This document shows positions 24,575 through 32,419 of a stretch of DNA of 64,000 bases, in pieces. The position numbers were made by a program, and so were the translations under genes. The stretch comes from JACOVP01 sp964390715. GTDB lineage: Archaea > Nanobdellota > Nanobdellia > SCGC-AAA011-G17 > UBA489. The notes beneath the pieces were generated by a model. That model had not been told where the DNA came from. It saw only the letters and a program-made list of their open reading frames with translations, and ran no database searches. How positions within the stretch are numbered: the first letter of the stretch is position 1; each line of letters opens with the position of its first letter. The DNA lies in the NCBI GenBank assembly GCA_964390715.1, contig CAYMIM010000013.1, forward strand, positions 1-64,000. The letters are read 5' to 3'.

Positions 24575-24867
24575 CATTATCTACTACTGATGAAACAAAT
24601 ACATCACTGCCAAGAATAACAGAAATTATTTGTCCAATTCTAGAAAGATATATGGCTGAAGAAGGTCGAAGAGGAACCGCAAGAGTTCATGTAACCAAAA
24701 ACGGTGTTGTTTGTGAGAAATATATGATAAATAAAGTGGTTGGAGGAAGATCTTTTAATGGGTGTCAATTAAGATATAAATATAGAGGAAGGTTTGAAGG
24801 GACTGGTGAAGTTAGTGAGCTAGAATTTGACGACTGTCCATACAAAGGATTAGCGCAGGAGAAATAA
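24505..24867 (+). CDS. Four-Cys small protein, tandem paralogue 2
   Basis: 120 aa, the closest relative of paralogue 1. The ICPILERYM block and the last 11 residues (DCPYKGLAQEK) are identical, while the segment between residues 25 and 40 is free to vary. Its first 24 codons are identical to those of paralogue 3 at DNA level. Both junctions are TAATG, so copies are translated by re-initiation. The order conserved-variable-conserved looks like a small domain with a variable linker after the N-terminal SELEKRADE helix. Function unknown. Confidence 0.75.
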   Translation: MQPEQSKLTRLPSLSELEKRADEALSTTDETNTSLPRITEIICPILERYMAEEGRRGTARVHVTKNGVVCEKYMINKVVGGRSFNGCQLRYKYRGRFEGTGEVSELEFDDCPYKGLAQEK

Positions 24868-24936
24868 TGCAACCAGAACAATCTAAATTGACTAGGTTAC
24901 CTTCATTGAGCGAGCTGGAAAAAAGAGCAGATGAAG
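24829..24936 (+). repeat. 108-bp perfect direct repeat, copy 2
   Basis: Second copy of the repeat at 24467-24574, spanning the paralogue 2 to paralogue 3 junction. The unit of 362 bp corresponds to one gene, so unequal crossover here would add or delete one paralogue in frame with the operon. Confidence 0.95.
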
Positions 24937-25205
24937 AATTCAGTGACGAACCTAGAACAATCGCGCCAGGAATCATTGAAGTTATTTGTCCACTCCTACG
25001 AAGAGCTATGAGTCAATATGGACAGGGACTTCCTGAGGATAGGAGACCCAATGCTAGAATCCATATCATGAAAGGTAGAGTTATTTGTGAAAACTATTCA
25101 GTAGACTTCGACTGGAGAACAAAAGAAAGATATAGCAAATGTGAGCTAACAAGTCATGGATGTTCTTATAGTAATTTACCAGGCATTGAGGAACAACCAA
25201 AATGA
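24867..25205 (+). CDS. Four-Cys small protein, tandem paralogue 3 (divergent)
   Basis: 112 aa. The first 23 residues are identical to paralogue 2. The rest has diverged but keeps all four Cys positions (VICPLL, VICENY, KCEL, GCSY) and the ARIHI strand. It has lost the GLAQEK tail, ending in GIEEQPK. An identical N-terminus joined to a divergent body is the pattern left by gene conversion or recombination between copies. It overlaps the 321-aa gene by 4 nt (ATGA). Confidence 0.75.
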   Translation: MQPEQSKLTRLPSLSELEKRADEEFSDEPRTIAPGIIEVICPLLRRAMSQYGQGLPEDRRPNARIHIMKGRVICENYSVDFDWRTKERYSKCELTSHGCSYSNLPGIEEQPK

Positions 25206-26167
25206 CATTCGATCTAACAAACTTGGACACAAGAACGAGAGATTTAGTAGCGAATAGCACAAACGCTTTTGAAGCGCTGGGTCATGTCAACCCAGAATTA
25301 CTTGCTGTGGCGTACGCGCATAGGGAGGGATTATTTACTTCACAATTAATGCCTTCTATTGTCAGATTTAGAGAACTACAATCCGCTGAGAAAATAAATC
25401 TGATGCATGCTTTAGTAAGGCAGCAAGAGATACAAGAAGGAGCGAGTGTTGCGAGATATGCGATCGATGGAGAAACAACCAGAGCTAGAATTACGGCAGA
25501 TGTCGACAAATATGCGGTTGATGGTGCGGTGCAGATCACAAGATTAAGGGAAGATGGATCAACGAGTAGGACAATAATTACTGAGGGTGGTTTGACAGAA
25601 AGAACTAGAATTACAGAAGATAATCTAACAGCGAGAGAAAAAAGAAAAATGGAATGTATTGAGTATGTTAACCGATTGCAATATGAGACCTTAGCGACTG
25701 CCTTGCAAGCGCAGGTAGAGGGGCAAAAGTATATTGCGGATCGTCATGTAGAAGCGGTTCATATAGAAGCTACCGCTAGACGCGATGCGATTATTGCTAC
25801 AGAGAGTATAAGAGCGGACGTTGCCAGAGGAATATCTCGTGATCGCCTTGAGGAAAGAGTTAGAGTTGCGACATTGGCGTTTGAAGAGAAAATACGATCA
25901 GCGGAAATAGCAAGAGCGACAAACCGTGACACAAAAAAAGCTGGGGTAGTCGCTGCATACATAGCTGCAGAAACAAGAATATTGCTTGAATATATCAGAA
26001 GAAGCGCGGATCGTGACAGAGAAAGGGAAAGAACAATGCGACAGGGATTAGAAGTTGTAAAAGAAGCGGTAAAACAAGGTGAAAAAGAAGTGGATCTAAC
26101 ACTCACAGATGGAGAAAGAAGTATGTCTTTAAAATATCGCGCAAAAGAAAAATTGGAGACCAGTTAA
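25202..26167 (+). CDS. Charged helical protein, fourth gene of the cassette
   Basis: 321 aa with no transmembrane segment or signal peptide. Residues 1-70 are a mixed head. Residues 80-145 contain repeated short units with T-R-x-R-I-T (TTRARITAD, SRTIITEGG, ERTRITEDN). From 150 to 300 it is a long Arg/Glu/Ala-rich helix with YIADRHVEAVHIEATARRDA-type periodicity, probably a coiled coil. A short closing TLTDGERSMSLKYRAKEK follows. Translationally coupled to paralogue 3 (ATGA). A filament-like or scaffold role is possible, but the family is unknown to me. Confidence 0.75.
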   Translation: MTFDLTNLDTRTRDLVANSTNAFEALGHVNPELLAVAYAHREGLFTSQLMPSIVRFRELQSAEKINLMHALVRQQEIQEGASVARYAIDGETTRARITADVDKYAVDGAVQITRLREDGSTSRTIITEGGLTERTRITEDNLTAREKRKMECIEYVNRLQYETLATALQAQVEGQKYIADRHVEAVHIEATARRDAIIATESIRADVARGISRDRLEERVRVATLAFEEKIRSAEIARATNRDTKKAGVVAAYIAAETRILLEYIRRSADRDRERERTMRQGLEVVKEAVKQGEKEVDLTLTDGERSMSLKYRAKEKLETS

Positions 26168-26259
26168 GAGTTCTAATAGAGAAAAGTATACTCATAAATA
26201 AACTGATTTATAGTGGTCCATCGCGGGGATTCTACCAGTCAGAGAGTTTCTATAATTTT

Positions 26260-26496
26260 ATGATGGAACTGCAACACAGAAAAGATAATGGCATACGCGC
26301 TCAAGATTTAAAAGTCGATCCAGAAAAAACAGGACTTACAGAGACTACATTTCACATGCCAGAAATGGGCGTAGGCATAGTCTATAGAAAATTTGGAGAA
26401 AGAGTAGCGCAAGTAAGACTTTTAGGAATGAGAGAAGAAAATATCAGTAGAATAGAAAAAATAATTCTTGATGCGGCAGTTAAATTCCCCACATAG
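26260..26496 (+). CDS. Hypothetical protein, 78 aa
   Basis: Small soluble protein with HMPEMGVGIVYRKFGERVAQVRLL in the middle and a C-terminal helix. The start could be the first or second ATG (26260 or 26263). A GATTTATAG about 50 nt upstream is a possible TATA. Its 3' end overlaps the convergent aIF5B gene by 17 nt. It may belong to the preceding cassette or be independent. No family is recognised. Confidence 0.55.
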   Translation: MMELQHRKDNGIRAQDLKVDPEKTGLTETTFHMPEMGVGIVYRKFGERVAQVRLLGMREENISRIEKIILDAAVKFPT

Positions 26497-28201
26497 GTTC
26501 TGTCTTCCGTTTCAATTCAGCTATTTCCTTGAGCACTACTATCTCATCTTTTTTCAAATATTTCTTGAGTTGTTTATATTTAATAAATTCTTTCTCAGTG
26601 AGATCAGAAAGTAAAATATCGTCTTCTTTGATCTGTCGTCCAACAATCACTCCTGGAATCGCTACCGCGACTTCTTTGCCTTTTTCTGCTTGCTCAACAG
26701 TTTCTCCCTCTAGTTGTAAGCTTTTAACATGCCCTGCTTTCGAGCCATCGAGTTTAATCAAGGAGATATCAGTTTTTAATATGCCTCCTTCGACTCTGAC
26801 ACCAACAACCGCGGGATTGCTCTGGCGAAACACACATCCGCGCAGAATATGGATTTTGCAAGGTCGAGTCATATCTGCTAGTTCTTGCATTTCGTCTTTC
26901 TTGGATTGTTGTTCTTTCCACGCGACATATTCTTCAATAATTTTGTAGATAACAGGATGGCAAATAGTTTTCACTTCAGTTTTTACAGGTTCAATATTAA
27001 AACCTAAAATAACTTTATACAGAAAATCTTTCTCTGCCTTCGCGTCAGCGATATCTTTCTTGGAGATGGGTCCCAAAGCCGCGCGTTTAATGGGAATCTG
27101 TTGCTGCCGTAATAATCCCGCTAGAGCTTCCAGGCTTCCAAGAGTATCTGCTTTGATAACAACGCCTTCTCCATCTGATTCAATTAATACCTCCTCAATT
27201 TCTGCTTGCACTTCCTCAACCATGGATTGGACATTGTCTTGAGCGACACGCAAAGGCATACCACCAACAACGCCAGTCAACTCTGGAGCGACAACACGAA
27301 CACCGCAGGCTGCGTGCACTTCTTTGACTGATTGTAATTTTCCGCCACTGCCACGCTCTTGTTCAAACAAGGCTTTCACTTTCGTGACTAAAGGTTTATC
27401 TAAGGTTCCCAAGACGATAGTATCGTTCGTTTTCAAGCTACCATCATAAAGAACAACATCAAGCACAACACCAAGTCCAGCTTCTTCTTTCACTTCAAGA
27501 ATAGTTCCCTTGCCAGGACCGCTCACAACAATCTGCAAGCTCTTTTCTAGATATTTTTGCGCTAATCCAATAAGAACCATCAAGAGTTCAGGCAATCCTT
27601 CTTGTGTCTTTGCGCTGACAGGAATAATCGCTATCTGATTAGTATAATCGCTGACTCGATCAAACCGTTCTGAGGGAAATCCTAGTTCGGAAAATTTAGC
27701 TACTAAAGTATAAAGGAGATTATCCAGTTCTTGTTGCGCTCGTTCTGATTGTCCTTTGATATTCTGTAAGAGGGAAGTCTTGCTGGATCTCCAGCCGTCA
27801 AGAACATCAATTTTGTTTAAGGCTACAATAAACGGAGTTTTGTATTGGCGAAGAATGGCGATAGATTCAATCGTCTGTTCCTGAATGCCTTGGTTGGAAT
27901 CAACAACAAGAATAGCTAAGTCCGCGAGATTGCCTCCACGTTTACGCATATGGTTAAAGGCGGCGTGCCCAGGAGTGTCTAGAAACAACAGCCCAGGAAT
28001 GTTTATTTTCGTAGAGGCTTGTTTCAGTAATGGTCCACAGAATTTTTCTACTGCGCTAAAAGGAATAGGATAGGACTTCAGTGATTGAGTGATGCCTCCA
28101 GCTTCTCCTTTGGTGATAGAAATCCCTTTAATCCGTTCTAAGATGCTCGATTTGCCGTGGTCAATATGACCTACAAGCACTACTATGGGTTGTCTGATCA
28201 T
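26480..28201 (-). CDS. infB: Translation initiation factor aIF5B (IF2-like GTPase)
   Basis: 573 aa ribosomal-subunit-joining GTPase. VVLVGHIDHGKSSIL (G1, residues 7-21), GGITQ, LFLDTPGHAAF (G3) and ALNKIDV (G4) are intact. Domains II to IV follow, with QIPIKRAALGPISKKDIADA near residue 370 as the domain III signature. The length is normal for archaea, without the long eukaryotic N-terminus. A minus-strand TATA (TTTTTAAAC, about 28239-28248) and an SD (GAGGAT, 3 nt before the ATG) are present. Normally it follows ndk; here two accessory operons intervene. Confidence 0.95.
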   Translation of the reverse strand: MIRQPIVVLVGHIDHGKSSILERIKGISITKGEAGGITQSLKSYPIPFSAVEKFCGPLLKQASTKINIPGLLFLDTPGHAAFNHMRKRGGNLADLAILVVDSNQGIQEQTIESIAILRQYKTPFIVALNKIDVLDGWRSSKTSLLQNIKGQSERAQQELDNLLYTLVAKFSELGFPSERFDRVSDYTNQIAIIPVSAKTQEGLPELLMVLIGLAQKYLEKSLQIVVSGPGKGTILEVKEEAGLGVVLDVVLYDGSLKTNDTIVLGTLDKPLVTKVKALFEQERGSGGKLQSVKEVHAACGVRVVAPELTGVVGGMPLRVAQDNVQSMVEEVQAEIEEVLIESDGEGVVIKADTLGSLEALAGLLRQQQIPIKRAALGPISKKDIADAKAEKDFLYKVILGFNIEPVKTEVKTICHPVIYKIIEEYVAWKEQQSKKDEMQELADMTRPCKIHILRGCVFRQSNPAVVGVRVEGGILKTDISLIKLDGSKAGHVKSLQLEGETVEQAEKGKEVAVAIPGVIVGRQIKEDDILLSDLTEKEFIKYKQLKKYLKKDEIVVLKEIAELKRKTEPMWGI

Positions 28202-28261
28202 GGGATCCTCTGCCTCTTTTCCTAGCGGAAAAAGGGTGAAAATCGTTTAAAAAGATTGGGG

Positions 28262-28927
28262 TTATAAGAGGTACTTAAAAGAAGGAGCTATAGCGACGGT
28301 CCCGCGATAATCACCATAATGTATTTCATCGTCCGCTGTACCTCTTGCAATTTCTTCTCTAGTAAGAAGATGAACGAAGGGGTCTCTTTTTCTAATTCCT
28401 CCTTCAACAAGTCTGCGAGAAACACGTGTGAGGTTTGCTTGAAATATTTCCCAAAAATATTCTGTGAGTTCTCCTTTTTGTTCACCTCGTGAGGTAGATA
28501 ATTGTATACGAACTGTGCTAATAAGATTTAATTTTGGAAATCCGTTACGTACCAAAGCAAGAACTTGTTGATCGTGAATAAGTTCTTCATAGAGTTCTCG
28601 AGAAGGAGTACGCTCTCTACGTCTGCGACTGGCAAACCAAGAAGCGAAAGCTTCTAAAGCAGTTTTTCGATCATCAAGAGACTCTGGTAATAATAAACGC
28701 AAATCTTTTCCTTCCTCCTGAAAAGTAAGGCCGAGTTCTCGTTCTAAGTATTTTCTGGTAGTCTTTTTAGTATAATGAAAACTACCTCCTGGTGGACTAT
28801 AAACAAATTTTCCCTGGCGCAAGCTATTTTCATTAAGAGTACCAAGAAATTTATCATGGAGAACAATTTTAATAAGACCTGCACAACTTATTCGACGTGG
28901 AATAGTTGAAGATATCATAAGGATCAT
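28262..28927 (-). CDS. SMODS-associated-NUDIX-like protein
   Basis: 221 aa. The order of motifs matches my recollection of the SMODS-associated NUDIX (saNUD) family. An N-terminal RRISCAGLIKI strand comes first, then SPPGG at residues 44-48, GKDLRLLLPES at 73-83, and a WF at 97-98. RERTPSRELYEELI (104-117) follows, with the paired RE..EE characteristic of the NUDIX box. Such domains are predicted nucleotide sensors or effectors in bacterial conflict systems. The ATG overlaps the upstream kinase stop (ATGA). No SMODS nucleotidyltransferase is nearby, so the context differs. Similarity is from memory; confidence is moderate. Confidence 0.6.
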   Translation of the reverse strand: MILMISSTIPRRISCAGLIKIVLHDKFLGTLNENSLRQGKFVYSPPGGSFHYTKKTTRKYLERELGLTFQEEGKDLRLLLPESLDDRKTALEAFASWFASRRRRERTPSRELYEELIHDQQVLALVRNGFPKLNLISTVRIQLSTSRGEQKGELTEYFWEIFQANLTRVSRRLVEGGIRKRDPFVHLLTREEIARGTADDEIHYGDYRGTVAIAPSFKYLL

Positions 28928-30378
28928 TTCCTATCAGAATAGTTTTGAGATAATAATTTCCCTCGTTTATAAGAATGCACGAAAGATTTAAAGAGAGAAT
29001 CTTGTTGTGTAGGATCATCAAGAGAACTTAAAAATTGAGATTTAAGGTCCCCAGGAATCAAAGAAAGCACACCACCATATAAAGAAGGAAATAAGTCTCT
29101 ATTTTTGTTCAAAATCTGAAGTAAAGAAAGAGATTGTGCGACAAAATAATGTTCTGGTTTTTTAAGGGGGAGATTAGAGATACCAGACGGAGATTCTTGA
29201 CGACGTTTGTCATTTCTTGAAGTTAGTTGAAGAGAGTCAGATTGTCTAAGGCTAAGATAAGTAAAAACGGTTCCTATATTATGTAAAAGCACCTCTACAG
29301 CCCCTATAGCAAACCTATGTTTATTATCATCTGTAGAAGATAATTGGAGCTGGTGTCGCTTAATAAGGTCTTCTAGTTGTTGATCGTGAATCTGAGAAAG
29401 TTGATCCAAAGAAAACATGGCTCTCAAGCGAGGATCCATTAGCAAAGAGATCATATCTAAGTCTACAGGACCTTTGCGCATATCAGTAAGATCACAAAGA
29501 GCAAACTTTAGAGAAGAACCATCTCCAGAACAACGATAAAGAATATTATCCGGTCGAAAATCGCCATGAATAATAGTCTCAGGAGCTTCCAAATATTCTA
29601 TTAAAGACATGCGTTCACGATAATGACCATATCTTTGATTCCAATCTAACAACCTATTTTCAGAAGCGTCCTCATTTAGAAGATGTGGAATTTTAGCTTT
29701 AGATTGGCTAGATATATAAAAGTTTCCTAAAGTCTTAAACAAAGCACGTAAATTACGATTTAAAAATTTATGAATATCAGAGCGTTCATTGTATCGAAGA
29801 GAGACTTTCTCTGGATGTTCTCCAGAAGATAAATTTACTCGAGCTAAAGAATCATGACTTTCTGTGAGAATGGTAGTTAAATCCTTTTGTACATCTTGAC
29901 GAAGGTCAGATCTTCTCTGTTCCTTTCTACTCCTCTTAAATGCCCAGTATTGTTCATCAAGTCGTTTATAGTATGATCCATCAAGAGCAGTCATAACTAC
30001 AAAATGATTTGTAGGATCATGAAGCACAGGCTGTGGTTGATTATCATTAATTTCGTGCAGTAAAGAAAGGTTAATATATTCGGCTTGATCTAACTGCATT
30101 TCTGTTGGCTCAGCTAAGCCTGGTCGCATATGTATACTTTCTTCAGGAGGTAGAAATCGTTTGATAATAAAATTTTTAGGTCCTGCTTTTAAGTCAGAAG
30201 AAGTAATGGTGATTTTGTAAACTTCTGAACGAGTACCTCGATAGATTAATGCTACGTTATGTTCGATTTGAAGATCGGAAGAAATACTTAAAGATTGAGA
30301 AAGATGACTATGAAAGGGCTTAGAAGTAGTTATAGCTTTAATCCATCTCAAGTCCGGTGTAGCTTCGACAGGTACCAT
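28924..30378 (-). CDS. APH/choline-kinase-fold phosphotransferase
   Basis: 484 aa. Nucleotide-anchor Lys73 in NFIIKRF, Brenner motif with His271, Asp273 and Asn278 (IIHGDFRPDNILY), and the metal-binding DLTDMRKGPVDLDM near 296-309. The pattern is that of aminoglycoside phosphotransferase/choline kinases. A long Arg/Gln-rich insertion (145-205) and a C-terminal helical extension of about 130 residues make it larger than antibiotic kinases. A TATA (GCTTAAATC, 30401-30409 on minus) is about 25 nt before the ATG. An out-of-frame ATG 7 nt upstream heads a 15-codon frame. Substrate unknown. Confidence 0.8.
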   Translation of the reverse strand: MVPVEATPDLRWIKAITTSKPFHSHLSQSLSISSDLQIEHNVALIYRGTRSEVYKITITSSDLKAGPKNFIIKRFLPPEESIHMRPGLAEPTEMQLDQAEYINLSLLHEINDNQPQPVLHDPTNHFVVMTALDGSYYKRLDEQYWAFKRSRKEQRRSDLRQDVQKDLTTILTESHDSLARVNLSSGEHPEKVSLRYNERSDIHKFLNRNLRALFKTLGNFYISSQSKAKIPHLLNEDASENRLLDWNQRYGHYRERMSLIEYLEAPETIIHGDFRPDNILYRCSGDGSSLKFALCDLTDMRKGPVDLDMISLLMDPRLRAMFSLDQLSQIHDQQLEDLIKRHQLQLSSTDDNKHRFAIGAVEVLLHNIGTVFTYLSLRQSDSLQLTSRNDKRRQESPSGISNLPLKKPEHYFVAQSLSLLQILNKNRDLFPSLYGGVLSLIPGDLKSQFLSSLDDPTQQDSLFKSFVHSYKRGKLLSQNYSDRK

Positions 30379-30477
30379 GTTTCATTGTTTCACCCCATTT
30401 GATTTAAGCGTTGATATTATTATATTAGTTTCTTTTCTTACTTGAAAATCCCTTTATAAAACTTTTTAAGAGTAGAG

Positions 30478-31443
30478 CTAGGAGTATCTTCCCTCCTCTC
30501 GATAGACTAATCGCGCTAAATTACGAGTAAAAACTATAATAGTCTTGAGGCGTTCAAAAGAGGAAAATAAGTGAGGATCCTTGCATTTTTTAATAGAAGT
30601 ATTGCAGATATCTAGAAGCTTCTCGCGTTCTTTAGCAATATCATAGGCCAAATTCTCATCATGGTTATAAATAGCTTTCATAACATCAAGATAGAGTTTA
30701 TGGGTTTTTTCATAAATAGAAAAGAAATCAGGTACTTTTTTAGGGGAATTGCCTGATTGTGTTAGTGTTCGCCCTATACGCTTAATCTCGTCTGCTATTA
30801 ATTCTAGTTGTTCAACAATCTCATTAGAGAATAAAAGCTGAGGAATATTGGTATCGAGCCTCTTGATAAGTGGTGGATGGCGAAGACATTTTTTAACTAT
30901 ACGGTCAGAAAGATAGGCTAATCGATTAATATCTTTATCGCGACGAAGAAGGTCAGAAGAGTCATCTTCCAAAGAAATTGTCTGTAAATCTTCAAACATG
31001 GAGCGCAGAATAGTATCGATTCTCCTAATAATAACTTTAAAGGATATTTCAGAAGGATTAAGGAAGTCCTTAGCAACTAGCTTAGTTTTAGTTTGTTCTA
31101 TAATTTCCAGAGCCATGAGGTTATTGAGCAGATTACGAATATAAGTCTGTTTTTCACGAAGCGTTTTCTCGCCTTGCAAAATAAAAGTATCATAACCAGC
31201 AAGATATTTAGAAATGATGCGTCGTTCAATATCAGATTCATCTAAAGAGTCAATATCAAGGGTAAGTGTAAGAGATTCAGGCTCAGTTTCTTCCATTCTC
31301 GGAGAAACAACAAGCTCATTATTCCCGTTCTCATTCATGTAAACCATATCACCTTTCTGTAAATTATTTTTCCTCAACCAGTCCTTCGGAACAGAAACTA
31401 CAAAAGAGCTATTGCCAAACTTGATCAGTCGTCTATAATCCAT
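30478..31443 (-). CDS. AbrB-PhoU fusion regulator
   Basis: 321 aa. Residues 1-48 are a SpoVT/AbrB swapped-hairpin DNA-binding domain (LIKFGNSSFVVSVPKDWLRK then GDMVYM). Two PhoU helical repeats follow (about 105-200 and 215-315). This architecture is common in archaea and replaces separate PhoU and DNA-binding proteins in phosphate control. It has a GGGGGATG SD. Inverted repeats lie over its predicted start site, which suggests autoregulation. No Pst transporter is in this window. Confidence 0.88.
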   Translation of the reverse strand: MDYRRLIKFGNSSFVVSVPKDWLRKNNLQKGDMVYMNENGNNELVVSPRMEETEPESLTLTLDIDSLDESDIERRIISKYLAGYDTFILQGEKTLREKQTYIRNLLNNLMALEIIEQTKTKLVAKDFLNPSEISFKVIIRRIDTILRSMFEDLQTISLEDDSSDLLRRDKDINRLAYLSDRIVKKCLRHPPLIKRLDTNIPQLLFSNEIVEQLELIADEIKRIGRTLTQSGNSPKKVPDFFSIYEKTHKLYLDVMKAIYNHDENLAYDIAKEREKLLDICNTSIKKCKDPHLFSSFERLKTIIVFTRNLARLVYREEGRYS

Positions 31444-31462
31444 GTTTCATCCCCCATAATAT

Positions 31463-31494
31463 GTATTGGAAATACTACCGTAATCTTTTCGGTA
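31463..31494 (-). promoter_or_regulatory. Two adjacent inverted repeats at the AbrB-PhoU promoter
   Basis: GTATT-GGA-AATAC (31463-31475) abuts TACCG-9 nt-CGGTA (31476-31494). A minus-strand TATA-like ATATATTTT sits just upstream (about 31494-31503), so both repeats fall on the expected transcription start. They are candidate operators for the AbrB-domain product. Confidence 0.4.
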
Positions 31495-31592
31495 AAATAT
31501 ATCCCTAATATATAGAATATCGGACACCTATATATAAATCTATCCCTCTATATGCTTCTATGAGTAGCCACCAACACTGGGGGGTGAAATCG

Positions 31593-31769
31593 ATGGCAGC
31601 GCACAAAGATCGAACAAAAAAAGAGATGTACGAGTTGTTTGATGAGCTGGAAGAGAACGATGATTTCTACAGTGAGAACGAGATAGGGTCGTTGTTGGAA
31701 GACGATGAAATCTCTGACGAAGAAGAAGCCTTCATGATGGGCTATATGGACCTTGATGAAGCGCGGTGA
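31593..31769 (+). CDS. Small acidic protein with FMxGY motif
   Basis: 58 aa, very rich in Glu and Asp, ending with EEAFMMGYMDLDEAR. The ATG at 31593 has GGGGTGA 5 nt upstream. An earlier ATG at 31560 is 26 nt after the TATATAAA at 31531-31538 and would give a 69-aa leaderless product, so both starts are possible. The acidic stretch plus FMxGY recurs in the 91-aa protein at 46328-46603, where it is fused to a zinc-binding domain. It begins a run of three tiny genes. Confidence 0.65.
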   Translation: MAAHKDRTKKEMYELFDELEENDDFYSENEIGSLLEDDEISDEEEAFMMGYMDLDEAR

Positions 31770-31779
31770 GGACAAACCC

Positions 31780-31923
31780 ATGACTAAGTACCGAATGTGC
31801 ATAGCCTGCGCGACACTCATCACCAAGAGTGCGCGCTCTGATCCCTATATTTGTAGGGAATGTGAGCGAGAAATGCGGGCGATGGAGCTCCTAACGCCAG
31901 TCTATCATCAACGTTTCGAGTAA
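31780..31923 (+). CDS. 47-aa zinc-ribbon protein
   Basis: Short gene 10 nt after the acidic-protein stop, with GGTGAGG 8 nt before its ATG. Cys7-x2-Cys10 and Cys25-x2-Cys28 form a treble-clef/ribbon-type site; the remainder is basic helix. Co-transcription with the acidic FMxGY protein mirrors the fused architecture at 46.3-46.6 kb, so the two probably act together. No closer family is recognised. Confidence 0.6.
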   Translation: MTKYRMCIACATLITKSARSDPYICRECEREMRAMELLTPVYHQRFE

Positions 31924-31928
31924 ACACC

Positions 31929-32030
31929 ATGCGACAAGACCAGATAAACAGCAAGCAGCGGCCAAAGAAGAAAAGAGGTATCAGGGAAAAGCCGTTGTAT
32001 CCTATTGATATCGAGATTATTCACGAATAA
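31929..32030 (+). CDS. 33-aa basic peptide, third gene of the small-gene run
   Basis: An open frame 5 nt after the zinc-ribbon stop. The peptide has a basic N-terminal half (RPKKKRGIREK) and a hydrophobic PIDIEIIHE end. It overlaps the convergent Hsp20 gene by 14 nt. The call rests on tight spacing in the same strand and run; there is no recognisable SD, so it may be spurious. Confidence 0.35.
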   Translation: MRQDQINSKQRPKKKRGIREKPLYPIDIEIIHE

Positions 32031-32397
32031 ATGACTGGGGTACGCTGATATAAAGAGTGTCACCAATATATTTTGCGGACGCCTTCAGCATGTTCGCGGT
32101 TGAAGGTAAATCAATCGAGCGATAATAAGTTTTGACATGCTTTCCAAATGCTTTGTGTTCTGCTAGAACTTCTACAGTTCGTCCAGCCATTTTCAAAGTC
32201 AAATAACGTCGATCTACATCGGGTAAAGTGACCTTAATGAGAATCTCTTTGAAGTTTTGGGACATTTCGCTGTACGGTTCTTCAAATTGACCCATCGCTT
32301 TCTTCACAGCGTTGACATTCTTCTTGAGAATCTTGACAAATTTATTGAGATCTGCTTGTTCTAAGAAAGACATCTCTTTTTTTGTTCTTTTTCCCAC
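32017..32397 (-). CDS. Hsp20/alpha-crystallin-like protein
   Basis: 126 aa. Residues 45-126 follow the Hsp20 beta-sandwich: EILIKVTLPDVDRRYLTLKM, TVEVLAEHK, then the YYRSIDLPSTA and DTLYISVP strands. The I-x-I/V tail motif is not clear. It could be a degenerate small heat shock protein or a p23/CS-like domain. The start is a GTG at 32397 with AGGGGTG 5 nt upstream; an ATG at 32373 is an alternative. It sits 22 nt after ndk, in a place often held by aIF5B. Confidence 0.75.
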   Translation of the reverse strand: MGKRTKKEMSFLEQADLNKFVKILKKNVNAVKKAMGQFEEPYSEMSQNFKEILIKVTLPDVDRRYLTLKMAGRTVEVLAEHKAFGKHVKTYYRSIDLPSTANMLKASAKYIGDTLYISVPQSFIRE

Positions 32398-32419
32398 CTA
32401 TACACCCCTAGTTTAGGGA

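Noticed and set aside
28288..28485. 65-aa frame inside the saNUD-like gene
   Set aside because: It is in another frame of the same strand, without SD, and the main frame shows family motifs.
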